From: Thiobacillus sp.
Lineage (GTDB): Bacteria; Pseudomonadota; Gammaproteobacteria; Burkholderiales; Thiobacillaceae
NCBI RefSeq assembly: GCF_024708915.1
Contig: NZ_JANJXQ010000171.1
Location: forward strand, 1-38,449
DNA: 38,449 nt
Direction of reading: 5' to 3'
The notes below the pieces were generated by a model that was given only the letters and a program-made list of their open reading frames with translations, ran no database searches and was not told the DNA's origin. The stretch's first letter is position 1, and every line of letters begins with the position of its first letter. Position numbers and translations under genes: made by a program. This document shows positions 32,108-38,449 of the stretch, piece by piece.

Positions 32108-33490
32108 TTAATCAGGAAAAAGTTTGCCGGGGTTGAGCAGGCCGTGCGGATCGAATTGCTGCTTGATCGCGCGCATCAGATCCAGCGTGACGGAATCGAT
32201 TTCCTGCGCGACAAAGCGCCGCTTTTCGGTACCGATGCCGTGTTCGCCCGATAGCGTGCCGCCCAGCGCCAGCGCACGCAGCATGATGGCTTCGAGGGCC
32301 AGGTGGGCTCGCCTCATTTCGTCCGCGTCGTCGGGGTGCACCATGAGATTGACGTGCAGGTTGCCGTTGCCGGCATGGCCGAACGAAACGATCGGCAGGC
32401 GCTGCGCCTGCGCGGTGTGGTCGATGAAGTCGACGAAGTCGGCTAGCTGCGATACCGGCACCACCACATCTTCGTTGATCTTCAGCGGTGCGATGCGCTT
32501 GACCGCGTGCGACAGCGATTTGCGCGCCGCCCACAACCGCGCGATGTCGTCGCGCTCGAAGCCGCTGCGCATGTCGAGCAGGCCTTCGCCGGCGAGCGTC
32601 TGTTCCAGCACGGCGATCTGCCGCGGCAGATCCTGCGCGGCGCCGTCGGCTTCGACCATCAGCAATGCCCGGGTGCCGGGCGGCAGATCGTCTGCCGCGC
32701 CGGTCGGGCGGATGGCATCGATGGCATGACGATCCATGAATTCGAGCGCGCAGGGCATGACAGCCTGATGCATGACGCGGCTGACCGCATCGAGCGCGGC
32801 GCGGTTGCTGGCGAAACATACGCGCAGGGTGGCGACGGCTTCCGGCGCGGGCAGCAGTTTCAGCGTGGCTTCGGTGATGAGCGCGAGGGTGCCGCCGGAG
32901 CCGACCAGCAGGCGGGTCAGGTCGTAGCCGGTGACGCCCTTGGTGGTGCGGCAGCCGGTGCGGATTTCCTGCCTGCTGCCGGTGACGGCGCGCAGCCCCA
33001 GCACGTAGTCGCGGGTGACGCCGTATTTGACGGCGCGCGGCCCGGCGGCGTTCATCGCAAGATTGCCGCCGATGCGGCAATACGCGCTGCTGCCGGGGTC
33101 GGGCGGATAAAACAGGCCGGCGCTGCGCGCGATGCGGTCGATGTCTTCGGTGACCACGCCGGGCTCGACGACGATCAGGCGGTTGTCGGGGTCGAATTCG
33201 AGCACCCGCCGCATGCACTCGAAGCTGACGACGACGCTGCCGGGCGCCGGCAGGGCGCCGCCGACGTTGCCGGAGCCGGCGCCGCGCGGTGTCAGGGCGA
33301 TGCCATGTTCGAACGCGATGCGCACCAGTGCGGCCACGTCGGCGTGCGAGGCCGGGAACAGCACGGCCTCGGGTTCGACATGGCGCGGCGTCTCGTCGTG
33401 GGCATACAGGATGCGCGTGACGGCATCGTCGAAGACGCGATCCGCCCCGAGGGCGGAACGGAAAGCGGCGAGTACGGATTCGGACAGCAT
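32108..33490 (-). CDS. FAD-linked oxidase of the GlcD / D-lactate dehydrogenase family
   Basis: A 460-aa flavoenzyme that oxidizes a D-2-hydroxy acid such as glycolate or D-lactate. The N-terminal FAD-binding (PCMH-type) domain shows RGAGSGNVGG (about 69-78) and the Pro-Gly loop region PPDPGSSAYCRIGGN. The C-terminal FAD-oxidase domain carries GHAGNGNLHVN, a metal-binding His motif, and GEHGIGTEKR near the end. Length and motifs fit GlcD or bacterial D-lactate dehydrogenase; no GlcE/GlcF genes are adjacent, so the substrate stays open. It follows the SseB-like gene by 24 bp on the same strand. Confidence 0.88.
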   Translation of the reverse strand: MLSESVLAAFRSALGADRVFDDAVTRILYAHDETPRHVEPEAVLFPASHADVAALVRIAFEHGIALTPRGAGSGNVGGALPAPGSVVVSFECMRRVLEFDPDNRLIVVEPGVVTEDIDRIARSAGLFYPPDPGSSAYCRIGGNLAMNAAGPRAVKYGVTRDYVLGLRAVTGSRQEIRTGCRTTKGVTGYDLTRLLVGSGGTLALITEATLKLLPAPEAVATLRVCFASNRAALDAVSRVMHQAVMPCALEFMDRHAIDAIRPTGAADDLPPGTRALLMVEADGAAQDLPRQIAVLEQTLAGEGLLDMRSGFERDDIARLWAARKSLSHAVKRIAPLKINEDVVVPVSQLADFVDFIDHTAQAQRLPIVSFGHAGNGNLHVNLMVHPDDADEMRRAHLALEAIMLRALALGGTLSGEHGIGTEKRRFVAQEIDSVTLDLMRAIKQQFDPHGLLNPGKLFPD

Positions 33491-33514
33491 GAGGGCGTGG
33501 ATGAGCGGGGCGCG

Positions 33515-33934
33515 TCAGGCCGGATGTTCGGGGGGAAGGTGCGCGACCAACTGCGCGATCATGTCGGCATCGAAGTCCATGCCGATGTCCCAGCCCGGGT
33601 TGAGCGCAATCGGTACTCCGCCGCCGATGCGGCGCAACAGCCAGGAAAACTCGGTCAGCAGACCGCCCGAAAATTCGGGGAAGTGCTCGACCAAGGGTTT
33701 GGCCCGTTCGGGGCTGGTGAACACCACCAGCACGCGTTCGCCGTCATCGGTTTCGATGATCAGCGGCTCTGCCTGGACCGATCGCTGGAATCCCTGGATG
33801 GGGTTCTTTTCGTCGCGTACCGGTATGAATAGCTGCTGATCGACCAGTTGCAACACGAACGTTTCGGGATCGAGTGTGCCGGCATGAACGGCAGCCAGCT
33901 GTTCTTCAAGCGCGTTGTGGGGGATGAACTTCAT
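33515..33934 (-). CDS. SseB-domain protein
   Basis: A 139-aa soluble protein of the SseB N-terminal domain type: PHNALEEQLAAVHAGTLDPETFVLQLVDQQLFIP is followed by LVVFTSPERAK (about 68-78) and a C-terminal segment GGGVPIALNPGWDIGMDFD, all usual in this family. SseB was named for enhancing serine sensitivity; the molecular function is not known. I chose the ATG at 33934 (MKFIPHN) because the conserved domain begins there; the frame stays open upstream into the next gene. No strong ribosome binding site is seen. Confidence 0.75.
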   Translation of the reverse strand: MKFIPHNALEEQLAAVHAGTLDPETFVLQLVDQQLFIPVRDEKNPIQGFQRSVQAEPLIIETDDGERVLVVFTSPERAKPLVEHFPEFSGGLLTEFSWLLRRIGGGVPIALNPGWDIGMDFDADMIAQLVAHLPPEHPA

Positions 33935-34037
33935 GATGTCGGGCCGTTGCGCAATGACAAGGCCCAGTGTACCCGATGGCGTGGACTGCGGGCGCGTCCG
34001 GGAATGTGCAGGCCCGGTTTGGATCAAGCGTGGTCTT

Positions 34038-34469
34038 TCAGGGCTGCCAGCGTTCGGGATGTGCCCAGTAACGGGAATTGAGCCAGTCCGGCACGGTTTT
34101 GTAGGTATCGAGGTCGTAATAATGGATGTGCCTGTTTTGCGTTGGGTCGGTCGCCGACAGCGTGAAACCGAGTGCGCGAAACATCGCCTCGTCCAGCACA
34201 CAGTCCGATGGCACGGCAAGCAGGATGCGCGGGGCGATATAGAGGCGGATCTGGTTGATCAGGTGTTGGGCTTGCTGCACGTTCAGCCCGTTCAGCGCAT
34301 CGATCCCCAATGCCAGTGCGTAGAGCGAATCCGGCGGGTTGCCGGGCGCGCGCACCGGCGTGTCCGGCAACACGCGGCTGGTCATCTGGCGGGCCGCTTC
34401 ATCCAGTGCATACACGCTGGCGGGCCGCATCTCCAGCAGGCGCGCTTGCAGGTGGTCGCGCCAGTTCAT
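34038..34469 (-). CDS. Conserved hypothetical protein (DUF6231-like)
   Basis: A 143-aa soluble protein with NWRDHLQARLLEMRP at the N-terminus and a WLNSRYWAHPERW C-terminus. The middle (LYALALGIDALNGLNVQQAQHLI) looks like part of a Rossmann-like fold. I associate it with the DUF6231 group with limited confidence. It starts 4 bp after the RDD gene stop and is probably co-transcribed with it. Confidence 0.65.
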   Translation of the reverse strand: MNWRDHLQARLLEMRPASVYALDEAARQMTSRVLPDTPVRAPGNPPDSLYALALGIDALNGLNVQQAQHLINQIRLYIAPRILLAVPSDCVLDEAMFRALGFTLSATDPTQNRHIHYYDLDTYKTVPDWLNSRYWAHPERWQP

Positions 34470-34473
34470 GTCC

Positions 34474-34911
34474 TCACACCTTGCGCGGCACGCGTACCAG
34501 CCGGGTGCCGGCGATACGGTCGTGAAGAAACAGCCCGTCGCGGTCGATCAAGGCCCACCAAAAGCCGCTTCCCGCCAGCAGCAAGCCGAAAAATGCGAGG
34601 ACGAATCGCAGCACGGCCTGCTTGAAGCGCAGGCGGTCTCCGTTCCGGCTGACCAGGCGGATACGCCAGGTTTTCATCGCCAGCGTTTGCCCGCTGCGCA
34701 GCCAGAATGCGCTGAAATAGGCGAACAGGATGCCTGCAATATAAGCTTGAAACAGATGCCGCTGCCACGGTGCATGCATTTCGCCGACAACCGGGATTAT
34801 GATGAAGGACGCGACGAACACCACCGCCACGACGAGCAGCGACTCGTAGATCATGGCGGCGATGCGCACCAGGAAAGGCGCGGGGGCAAGGTCTATTGCA
34901 TTGTCTTGCAT
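34474..34911 (-). CDS. RDD-family membrane protein
   Basis: A 145-aa membrane protein with segments near 20-42, 55-72 and 105-122. RDD features are PFLVRIAAMIYE at the N-terminus, GQTLAMKTWRIRLVSRNGDRL in the middle and the C-terminal block DRDGLFLHDRIAGTRLV. Function of the family is not settled; some members affect ion homeostasis. I chose the ATG at 34911 (MQDNAID); the frame extends to a TTG at 34962, without ribosome binding site. It heads a minus-strand cluster that runs to the oxidase. Confidence 0.8.
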   Translation of the reverse strand: MQDNAIDLAPAPFLVRIAAMIYESLLVVAVVFVASFIIIPVVGEMHAPWQRHLFQAYIAGILFAYFSAFWLRSGQTLAMKTWRIRLVSRNGDRLRFKQAVLRFVLAFFGLLLAGSGFWWALIDRDGLFLHDRIAGTRLVRVPRKV

Positions 34912-34991
34912 GGTGGCTCTATATTGCGGCTGGGCGCGATACTTTGCCACAACGTGCCGCAAGCATGATCAAAAAAGCAGGAGGGAATTCG

Positions 34992-35396
34992 ATGCATATC
35001 GTAAAGCAACTCATGGCCATTCCCGGTGTCATCGCTGCGGGCGAATATGCATATCGCGGCGACCGTTTCTCGTACGAGGGCGCACTCACCGAGGAGTTTG
35101 CGCGCATGGCGTCGATCGTGTGTCGTGCCAATACGCTGTCGGTCAACATGCAGGCCGAAATTTTCGACTCCTTTGCCGAAAATTGCGGGTACCGTCCGAT
35201 ACAAGGCTGGATCGCGCGCGGCAGTCAAATCACTGTTTGTGCAGTGGGCAATTATTTCTCCTTCATCGAAAACCGTGACGAATTGCTGAATGACGTCATG
35301 ACCATCATGCGTGCCAAAGTGGGGGACGTGCAGGACGATCTGCTGGTCAATCTGTATGCCAGGCTGGGGGGCGATACCAAGGAAGCGTTGTACTGA
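34992..35396 (+). CDS. DUF2173-like (roadblock/LC7-type) protein 1
   Basis: A 134-aa soluble protein, first of three tandem paralogues. Shared features are a start near LMAIPGVIAAGEY, a central GYRPIQGWIARGSQITVCAVGNYFSFIENR and an acidic, helical tail. The fold resembles roadblock/LC7 proteins, and DUF2173-type proteins occur in sulfur-oxidizing bacteria; function is unknown. It is longer than its neighbours by ~20 residues at the C-terminus. AGGAGGG stands 6 bases before the ATG, which fixes this start over upstream ones. Confidence 0.75.
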   Translation: MHIVKQLMAIPGVIAAGEYAYRGDRFSYEGALTEEFARMASIVCRANTLSVNMQAEIFDSFAENCGYRPIQGWIARGSQITVCAVGNYFSFIENRDELLNDVMTIMRAKVGDVQDDLLVNLYARLGGDTKEALY

Positions 35397-35410
35397 CAAA
35401 GGGGAGCGAT

Positions 35411-35749
35411 ATGGATCTGGAAAAAATGATGGAGCTGCCGGGCGCGCTGGCAGCGTTCACATACAGCGACAAGGGCGATCTGCAATCGCATGTGCTGCGC
35501 GAAGGGACCGAATTGACCCCGCTGGTACTGGATCTGCTGGCGCGCTCGTGCGTCGCCAATCTGGCCATGGCCAGTATGGAAGGACACGGTTGGGAAGTCC
35601 TCACCGGGCAGAGCGGATTTCTGCCATTCAAGGGTTTTTCGGTCGTGGGGCTGGAATGGTCGGTGGTGGTGAATGGCAACTGCGGCGTCGTCGTCAAGAA
35701 TCGCGATGCCGATTACGAAGCCACGTTCAATGCCGTGCAGACAACCTGA
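35411..35749 (+). CDS. DUF2173-like (roadblock/LC7-type) protein 2
   Basis: A 112-aa paralogue, 14 bp after the first. It reads LEKMMELPGALAAFTYSD and later FKGFSVVGLEWSVVVNGNCGVVVKN, aligning with the GWIARGSQITVCAVGN part of paralogue 1. GGGGAG precedes the ATG by about 6 bases. The central Trp-Ile is replaced, so this member is the most divergent. It is likely part of one three-gene operon, and the products may form a heteromeric complex. Confidence 0.75.
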   Translation: MDLEKMMELPGALAAFTYSDKGDLQSHVLREGTELTPLVLDLLARSCVANLAMASMEGHGWEVLTGQSGFLPFKGFSVVGLEWSVVVNGNCGVVVKNRDADYEATFNAVQTT

Positions 35750-35758
35750 GGAGCGCGT

Positions 35759-36094
35759 ATGTCGCTGAACAAAGTCCTGGTGCTGGATGGCGTGACCGCC
35801 GTGTGCCGCTTTCGCGACGATGGCGTGATCATGGAGGCCGAAGGCATGCTGTCTCCCGAGCTGATGGAACGGATGGCGCAGTTTGCCCAGTGGTATCGCC
35901 GCCTGGTGTCGAGCAATATCGATCTGCTGTCCCTGTTTTCGCAGATGCGCGGCTGGTCGCCGTCGCGGGGCTGGATCGCGCAGGGCGCAGAGCTGACCGT
36001 ATGCAGCACTGGAAACGTGGTCTGCCTAGTTGAAAATGCGCAGGGTTCGCTGAACGAAATTATGCGCGTGCTCGGCGAAGCCGCACACGAATAG
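35759..36094 (+). CDS. DUF2173-like (roadblock/LC7-type) protein 3
   Basis: A 111-aa paralogue, 9 bp after the second, with GAGGAG just before the start. It reads LVLDGVTAVCRFRDDGVIMEAEG and then RGWIAQGAELTVCSTGNVVCLVEN, the clearest match to paralogue 1. The middle helix region (MERMAQFAQWYRRLV) is well conserved. A hairpin that may terminate the operon lies 50 bp after its stop. Function unknown. Confidence 0.78.
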   Translation: MSLNKVLVLDGVTAVCRFRDDGVIMEAEGMLSPELMERMAQFAQWYRRLVSSNIDLLSLFSQMRGWSPSRGWIAQGAELTVCSTGNVVCLVENAQGSLNEIMRVLGEAAHE

Positions 36095-36442
36095 GCGCCA
36101 GCATCGTCCATTTTCCCGCGCGGCCGCGCAATGCGGCCAAGCTGTGCGGCAGGAGTGCCGCACGATTTTCGGGTATTTGCCTTGTGTATTCTGGCCTGAA
36201 TTGATGGAATGGATGCATTGGTGGGCTAACCGGAGTATGCGCCGGTCAAGGCGCGGGGCATTCCTCCCCGGTAAACACGTTTTTTGGCTTGAAACCCTAT
36301 CTGCCAGCAGAAGATTTTTTTGTTTCTGGCGGGCGGTTGTTAACGTTGCGCAAAATGGCGCTACCGCATGATTTCTTGACCGAATCATGGCAAAACGATT
36401 ACCCTCACGGGTTCACCAACGAATTAGTTTTTTGCCATTTAT
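36095..36442. other. Intergenic region between DUF2173 genes and ilvI
   Basis: About 350 bp without a supported gene. It holds the hairpin at 36144-36163 and must carry the ilvI promoter. TTGACC (36376-36381) with a weak TTACCC box 17 bases on is a possible one. I looked for a leader peptide rich in Leu, Ile or Val codons with an attenuator, and saw none. A T-rich stretch (36425-36443) precedes ilvI directly. Confidence 0.4.
36144..36167 (+). terminator. Likely terminator after the DUF2173 operon
   Basis: GTGCGGCA (36144-36151) pairs perfectly with TGCCGCAC (36156-36163) around a GGAG loop, and GATTTT follows. The T run is short, so termination may be partial. Confidence 0.6.
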
Positions 36443-38155
36443 ATGGAAGCCACGGGCGCCGAGATCGTTGTACGTTGTCTGGCTGAAGAGGGGGTCGAGT
36501 TCGTGTTCGGCTATCCCGGCGGGGCCGTGCTCAACATCTACGACGAGATCTTCAAGCAGAACAAGTTCAAGCATGTGCTGGTGCGCCACGAACAGGCCGC
36601 GGTGCATGCGGCCGACGCCTACGCGCGCGCGACCGGCCGGGTCGGCGTGGCGCTGGTGACCTCGGGACCGGGCGTGACCAACGCGGTCACCGGGATCGCC
36701 ACCGCCTACATGGATTCCATCCCCATCGTGGTCGTCACCGGCCAGGTGCCGACCGCGGCGATCGGACTGGATGCGTTCCAGGAAGTCGATACCGTCGGCA
36801 TCACGCGTCCCTGTGTCAAGCACAACTTCCTGGTCAAGGACGTGAAGGATCTGGCCGTGACGATGAAGAAGGCCTTCATCATCGCGTCCACCGGCCGCCC
36901 CGGCCCGGTGGTGGTCGACGTGCCCAAGGATGTGACTGCGCATCTCGCCGAATTCGAATATCCGGCCACGCTCGAGATGCGCTCGTACAGCCCGGTGGCC
37001 AAGGGGCACAGCGGGCAAATGAAGCGTGCGGTACAGATGCTGCTTGAAGCCAAGCGGCCGATGATCTACACCGGCGGCGGCGTGGTGCTGGGCGATGCCT
37101 CGGAACAACTGGCCGAGTTCACCCGGTTATTGGGTTTTCCCATCACCAACACGCTGATGGGTCTCGGCGGCTATCCCGCCACCGACAGGCAGAACCTCGG
37201 CATGCCAGGCATGCACGGTACCTACGAAGCCAACATGGCGATGCAGCACTGCGACGTACTGCTCGCCGTCGGCGCGCGCTTCGACGATCGCGTGATCGGC
37301 AATCCCGCGCATTTTGCGCGCGAGCAGCGCCGCATCATCCATATCGACATCGACCCTTCGTCGATTTCCAAGCGCGTCAGGGTCGACGTGCCCATCGTCG
37401 GCGACGTGCAAAACGTGCTGGCCGACATGCTGGTTCTGCTGAAGCAGGCCAAGGAAAAACCCGATGCCGCCGCGCTGAATGCCTGGTGGACACAGATCGA
37501 GCTGTGGCGCTCGAAGGACTGTCTCAAGTACAACCGCAACGGCGCCATCATCAAGCCGCAGTATGTGGTGGAAAAGTTGTGGGAAGTAACCCGGGGCGAT
37601 GCCTTCATCACCTCCGACGTTGGTCAGCATCAGATGTGGGCGGCGCAGTATTACAAGTTCGATAAGCCGCGCCGCTGGATTAACTCGGGCGGGCTCGGCA
37701 CCATGGGCGTCGGCCTGCCGTACGCCATGGGCGTGCAGCTTGCCTTCCCCGACGCGCAGGTCGCCTGCATCACCGGCGAATCGAGCATCCAGATGAACAT
37801 CCAGGAGCTTTCGACCTGCAAGCAGTACCGCATCCCGGTCAAGGTCGTCACGCTCAACAACCGCTACATGGGCATGGTGCGGCAGTGGCAGGAATTCTTC
37901 TACGGCAGCCGCTACGCCGAGTCCTACATGGAATCGCTGCCCGATTTCGTCAAGCTGGCCGAATCCTACGGCCACGTCGGCATGCGCATCGACAAGCCCG
38001 AGGACGTCGAGGCCGCGCTGAAGGAGGCCTTCTCGCCCGCGCTGAAGGAACGAATGGTGTTCATGGACTTCCAGACCGACCAGACCGAGAACGTCTTCCC
38101 CATGGTCGAAGGCGGCAAGGGCCTGTCCGAAATGATCCTGGCAGAGGAGCTTTGA
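36443..38155 (+). CDS. ilvI: Acetolactate synthase large (catalytic) subunit
   Basis: A 570-aa thiamine-diphosphate enzyme that condenses pyruvate with pyruvate or 2-oxobutyrate, the first common step of valine, leucine and isoleucine synthesis. FGYPGGAVL (22-30) and catalytic E50 in [15 protein letters not shown] are present; the FAD-binding middle domain and the C-terminal ThDP domain follow. The metal motif reads GESSIQMN (about 445-452) rather than GDGSFQMN, as in many betaproteobacterial homologues. The ilvH start lies 1 bp after its stop. No clear ribosome binding site precedes the ATG at 36443. Length is standard. Confidence 0.93.
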   Translation: MEATGAEIVVRCLAEEGVEFVFGYPGGAVLNIYDEIFKQNKFKHVLVRHEQAAVHAADAYARATGRVGVALVTSGPGVTNAVTGIATAYMDSIPIVVVTGQVPTAAIGLDAFQEVDTVGITRPCVKHNFLVKDVKDLAVTMKKAFIIASTGRPGPVVVDVPKDVTAHLAEFEYPATLEMRSYSPVAKGHSGQMKRAVQMLLEAKRPMIYTGGGVVLGDASEQLAEFTRLLGFPITNTLMGLGGYPATDRQNLGMPGMHGTYEANMAMQHCDVLLAVGARFDDRVIGNPAHFAREQRRIIHIDIDPSSISKRVRVDVPIVGDVQNVLADMLVLLKQAKEKPDAAALNAWWTQIELWRSKDCLKYNRNGAIIKPQYVVEKLWEVTRGDAFITSDVGQHQMWAAQYYKFDKPRRWINSGGLGTMGVGLPYAMGVQLAFPDAQVACITGESSIQMNIQELSTCKQYRIPVKVVTLNNRYMGMVRQWQEFFYGSRYAESYMESLPDFVKLAESYGHVGMRIDKPEDVEAALKEAFSPALKERMVFMDFQTDQTENVFPMVEGGKGLSEMILAEEL

Positions 38156-38156
38156 T

Positions 38157-38449
38157 ATGCGCCACATCATTTCGCTCCTGATGGAAAACGAGGCCGGCGC
38201 GCTGTCGCGCGTCGCCGGCCTGTTTTCGGCACGCGGCTACAACATCGAGTCGCTCACCGTGGCGCCGACCGAAGATGCCACCCTGTCGCGCATGACCATC
38301 GTCACCACCGGCTCGGAAGAAATCATCGAGCAGATCACCAAGCAGCTGAACAAGCTGGTCGACGTGATCAAGGTGATGGACCTGACCGAAGGCCGCCACA
38401 TCGAGCGCGAGCTGATGCTGGTCAAGGTCAAGGCGGTGGGCGCGGGGCG
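38157..38449 (+). CDS. ilvH: Acetolactate synthase small (regulatory) subunit, 5' part
   Basis: The first 97 residues of the regulatory subunit, cut by the window end. The N-terminal ACT domain is plain: [21 protein letters not shown], then [15 protein letters not shown] and LSRMTIVT. It binds valine for feedback inhibition and activates the large subunit. It starts 1 bp after the ilvI stop, so the two are co-translated. The rest of the gene lies outside the window. Confidence 0.93.
   Translation, partial: MRHIISLLMENEAGALSRVAGLFSARGYNIESLTVAPTEDATLSRMTIVTTGSEEIIEQITKQLNKLVDVIKVMDLTEGRHIERELMLVKVKAVGAG

Noticed and set aside
36289..36486. Leader peptide or attenuator upstream of ilvI
   Set aside because: The open frame has no start with a ribosome binding site and no run of branched-chain amino acid codons.

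Overview
The window looks like a GC-rich betaproteobacterial chromosome that carries an integrated, mobilizable genomic island of about 26.8 kb. The chromosomal flanks hold hrpA, a CDP-alcohol phosphatidyltransferase, a GGDEF protein, an anchored peroxiredoxin, tRNA genes, an FAD-linked oxidase, SseB and RDD proteins, three tandem DUF2173-like genes, and ilvI-ilvH. This content, with the DUF2173 cluster in particular, suggests a Nitrosomonadales-type or sulfur-oxidizing betaproteobacterium. The taxonomy is inferred from gene content; no marker gene proves it.

The island is delimited by a perfect 45-bp direct repeat. One copy is the 3' end of an intact tRNA-Arg(CCT) gene (4719-4763); the other lies 26.8 kb away (31506-31550), next to a tyrosine integrase (30402-31412). 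Paired GGGTGAC-like motifs with an 11-bp pitch sit just inside both ends and are good candidates for integrase arm sites. Moving inward from the tRNA come an AlpA/excisionase-like HTH gene, a small coupled gene, and a TrfA-type replication initiator. Four iteron-like repeats with a 21-22 bp period begin inside the last codons of trfA. A six-gene mobilization operon follows, with a VirD4/TraD-like coupling ATPase and a relaxase candidate of the nuclease-fold MOBC type, and it ends at a strong terminator. No type IV secretion channel is present, so the element would need a helper to transfer.

The cargo is mainly anti-phage defence. A five-gene minus-strand operon (22476 to 11547) encodes a 5-methylcytosine methyltransferase, a P-loop ATPase, a 507-aa protein, a 1837-aa protein and a Vsr endonuclease. 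The 1837-aa protein has a PD-(D/E)XK-like nuclease motif and a C-terminal HerA/FtsK-like motor. The three middle proteins resemble, in size order and motifs, the DptFGH/SspFGH restriction modules known from phosphorothioate systems, but here they sit with a cytosine methylase and Vsr instead of the Dnd/Ssp modification genes. I consider this the best candidate for an undescribed system. Further right is a DUF6573-KfrA-small ORF plasmid-type module, then a two-gene nuclease/helicase pair that fits Hachiman (HamA/HamB), an unrecognised 223-aa protein, and the integrase.

Two long non-coding stretches of the island (10566-11546 and 22477-23240) are full of short GC-rich hairpins. The second contains a 27-bp inverted repeat enclosing nested stems. 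To the right of the island lie tRNA-Glu, a small membrane protein and tRNA-Ala on the minus strand, then the oxidase/SseB/RDD cluster, the DUF2173 genes, and ilvI with the start of ilvH running off the window.
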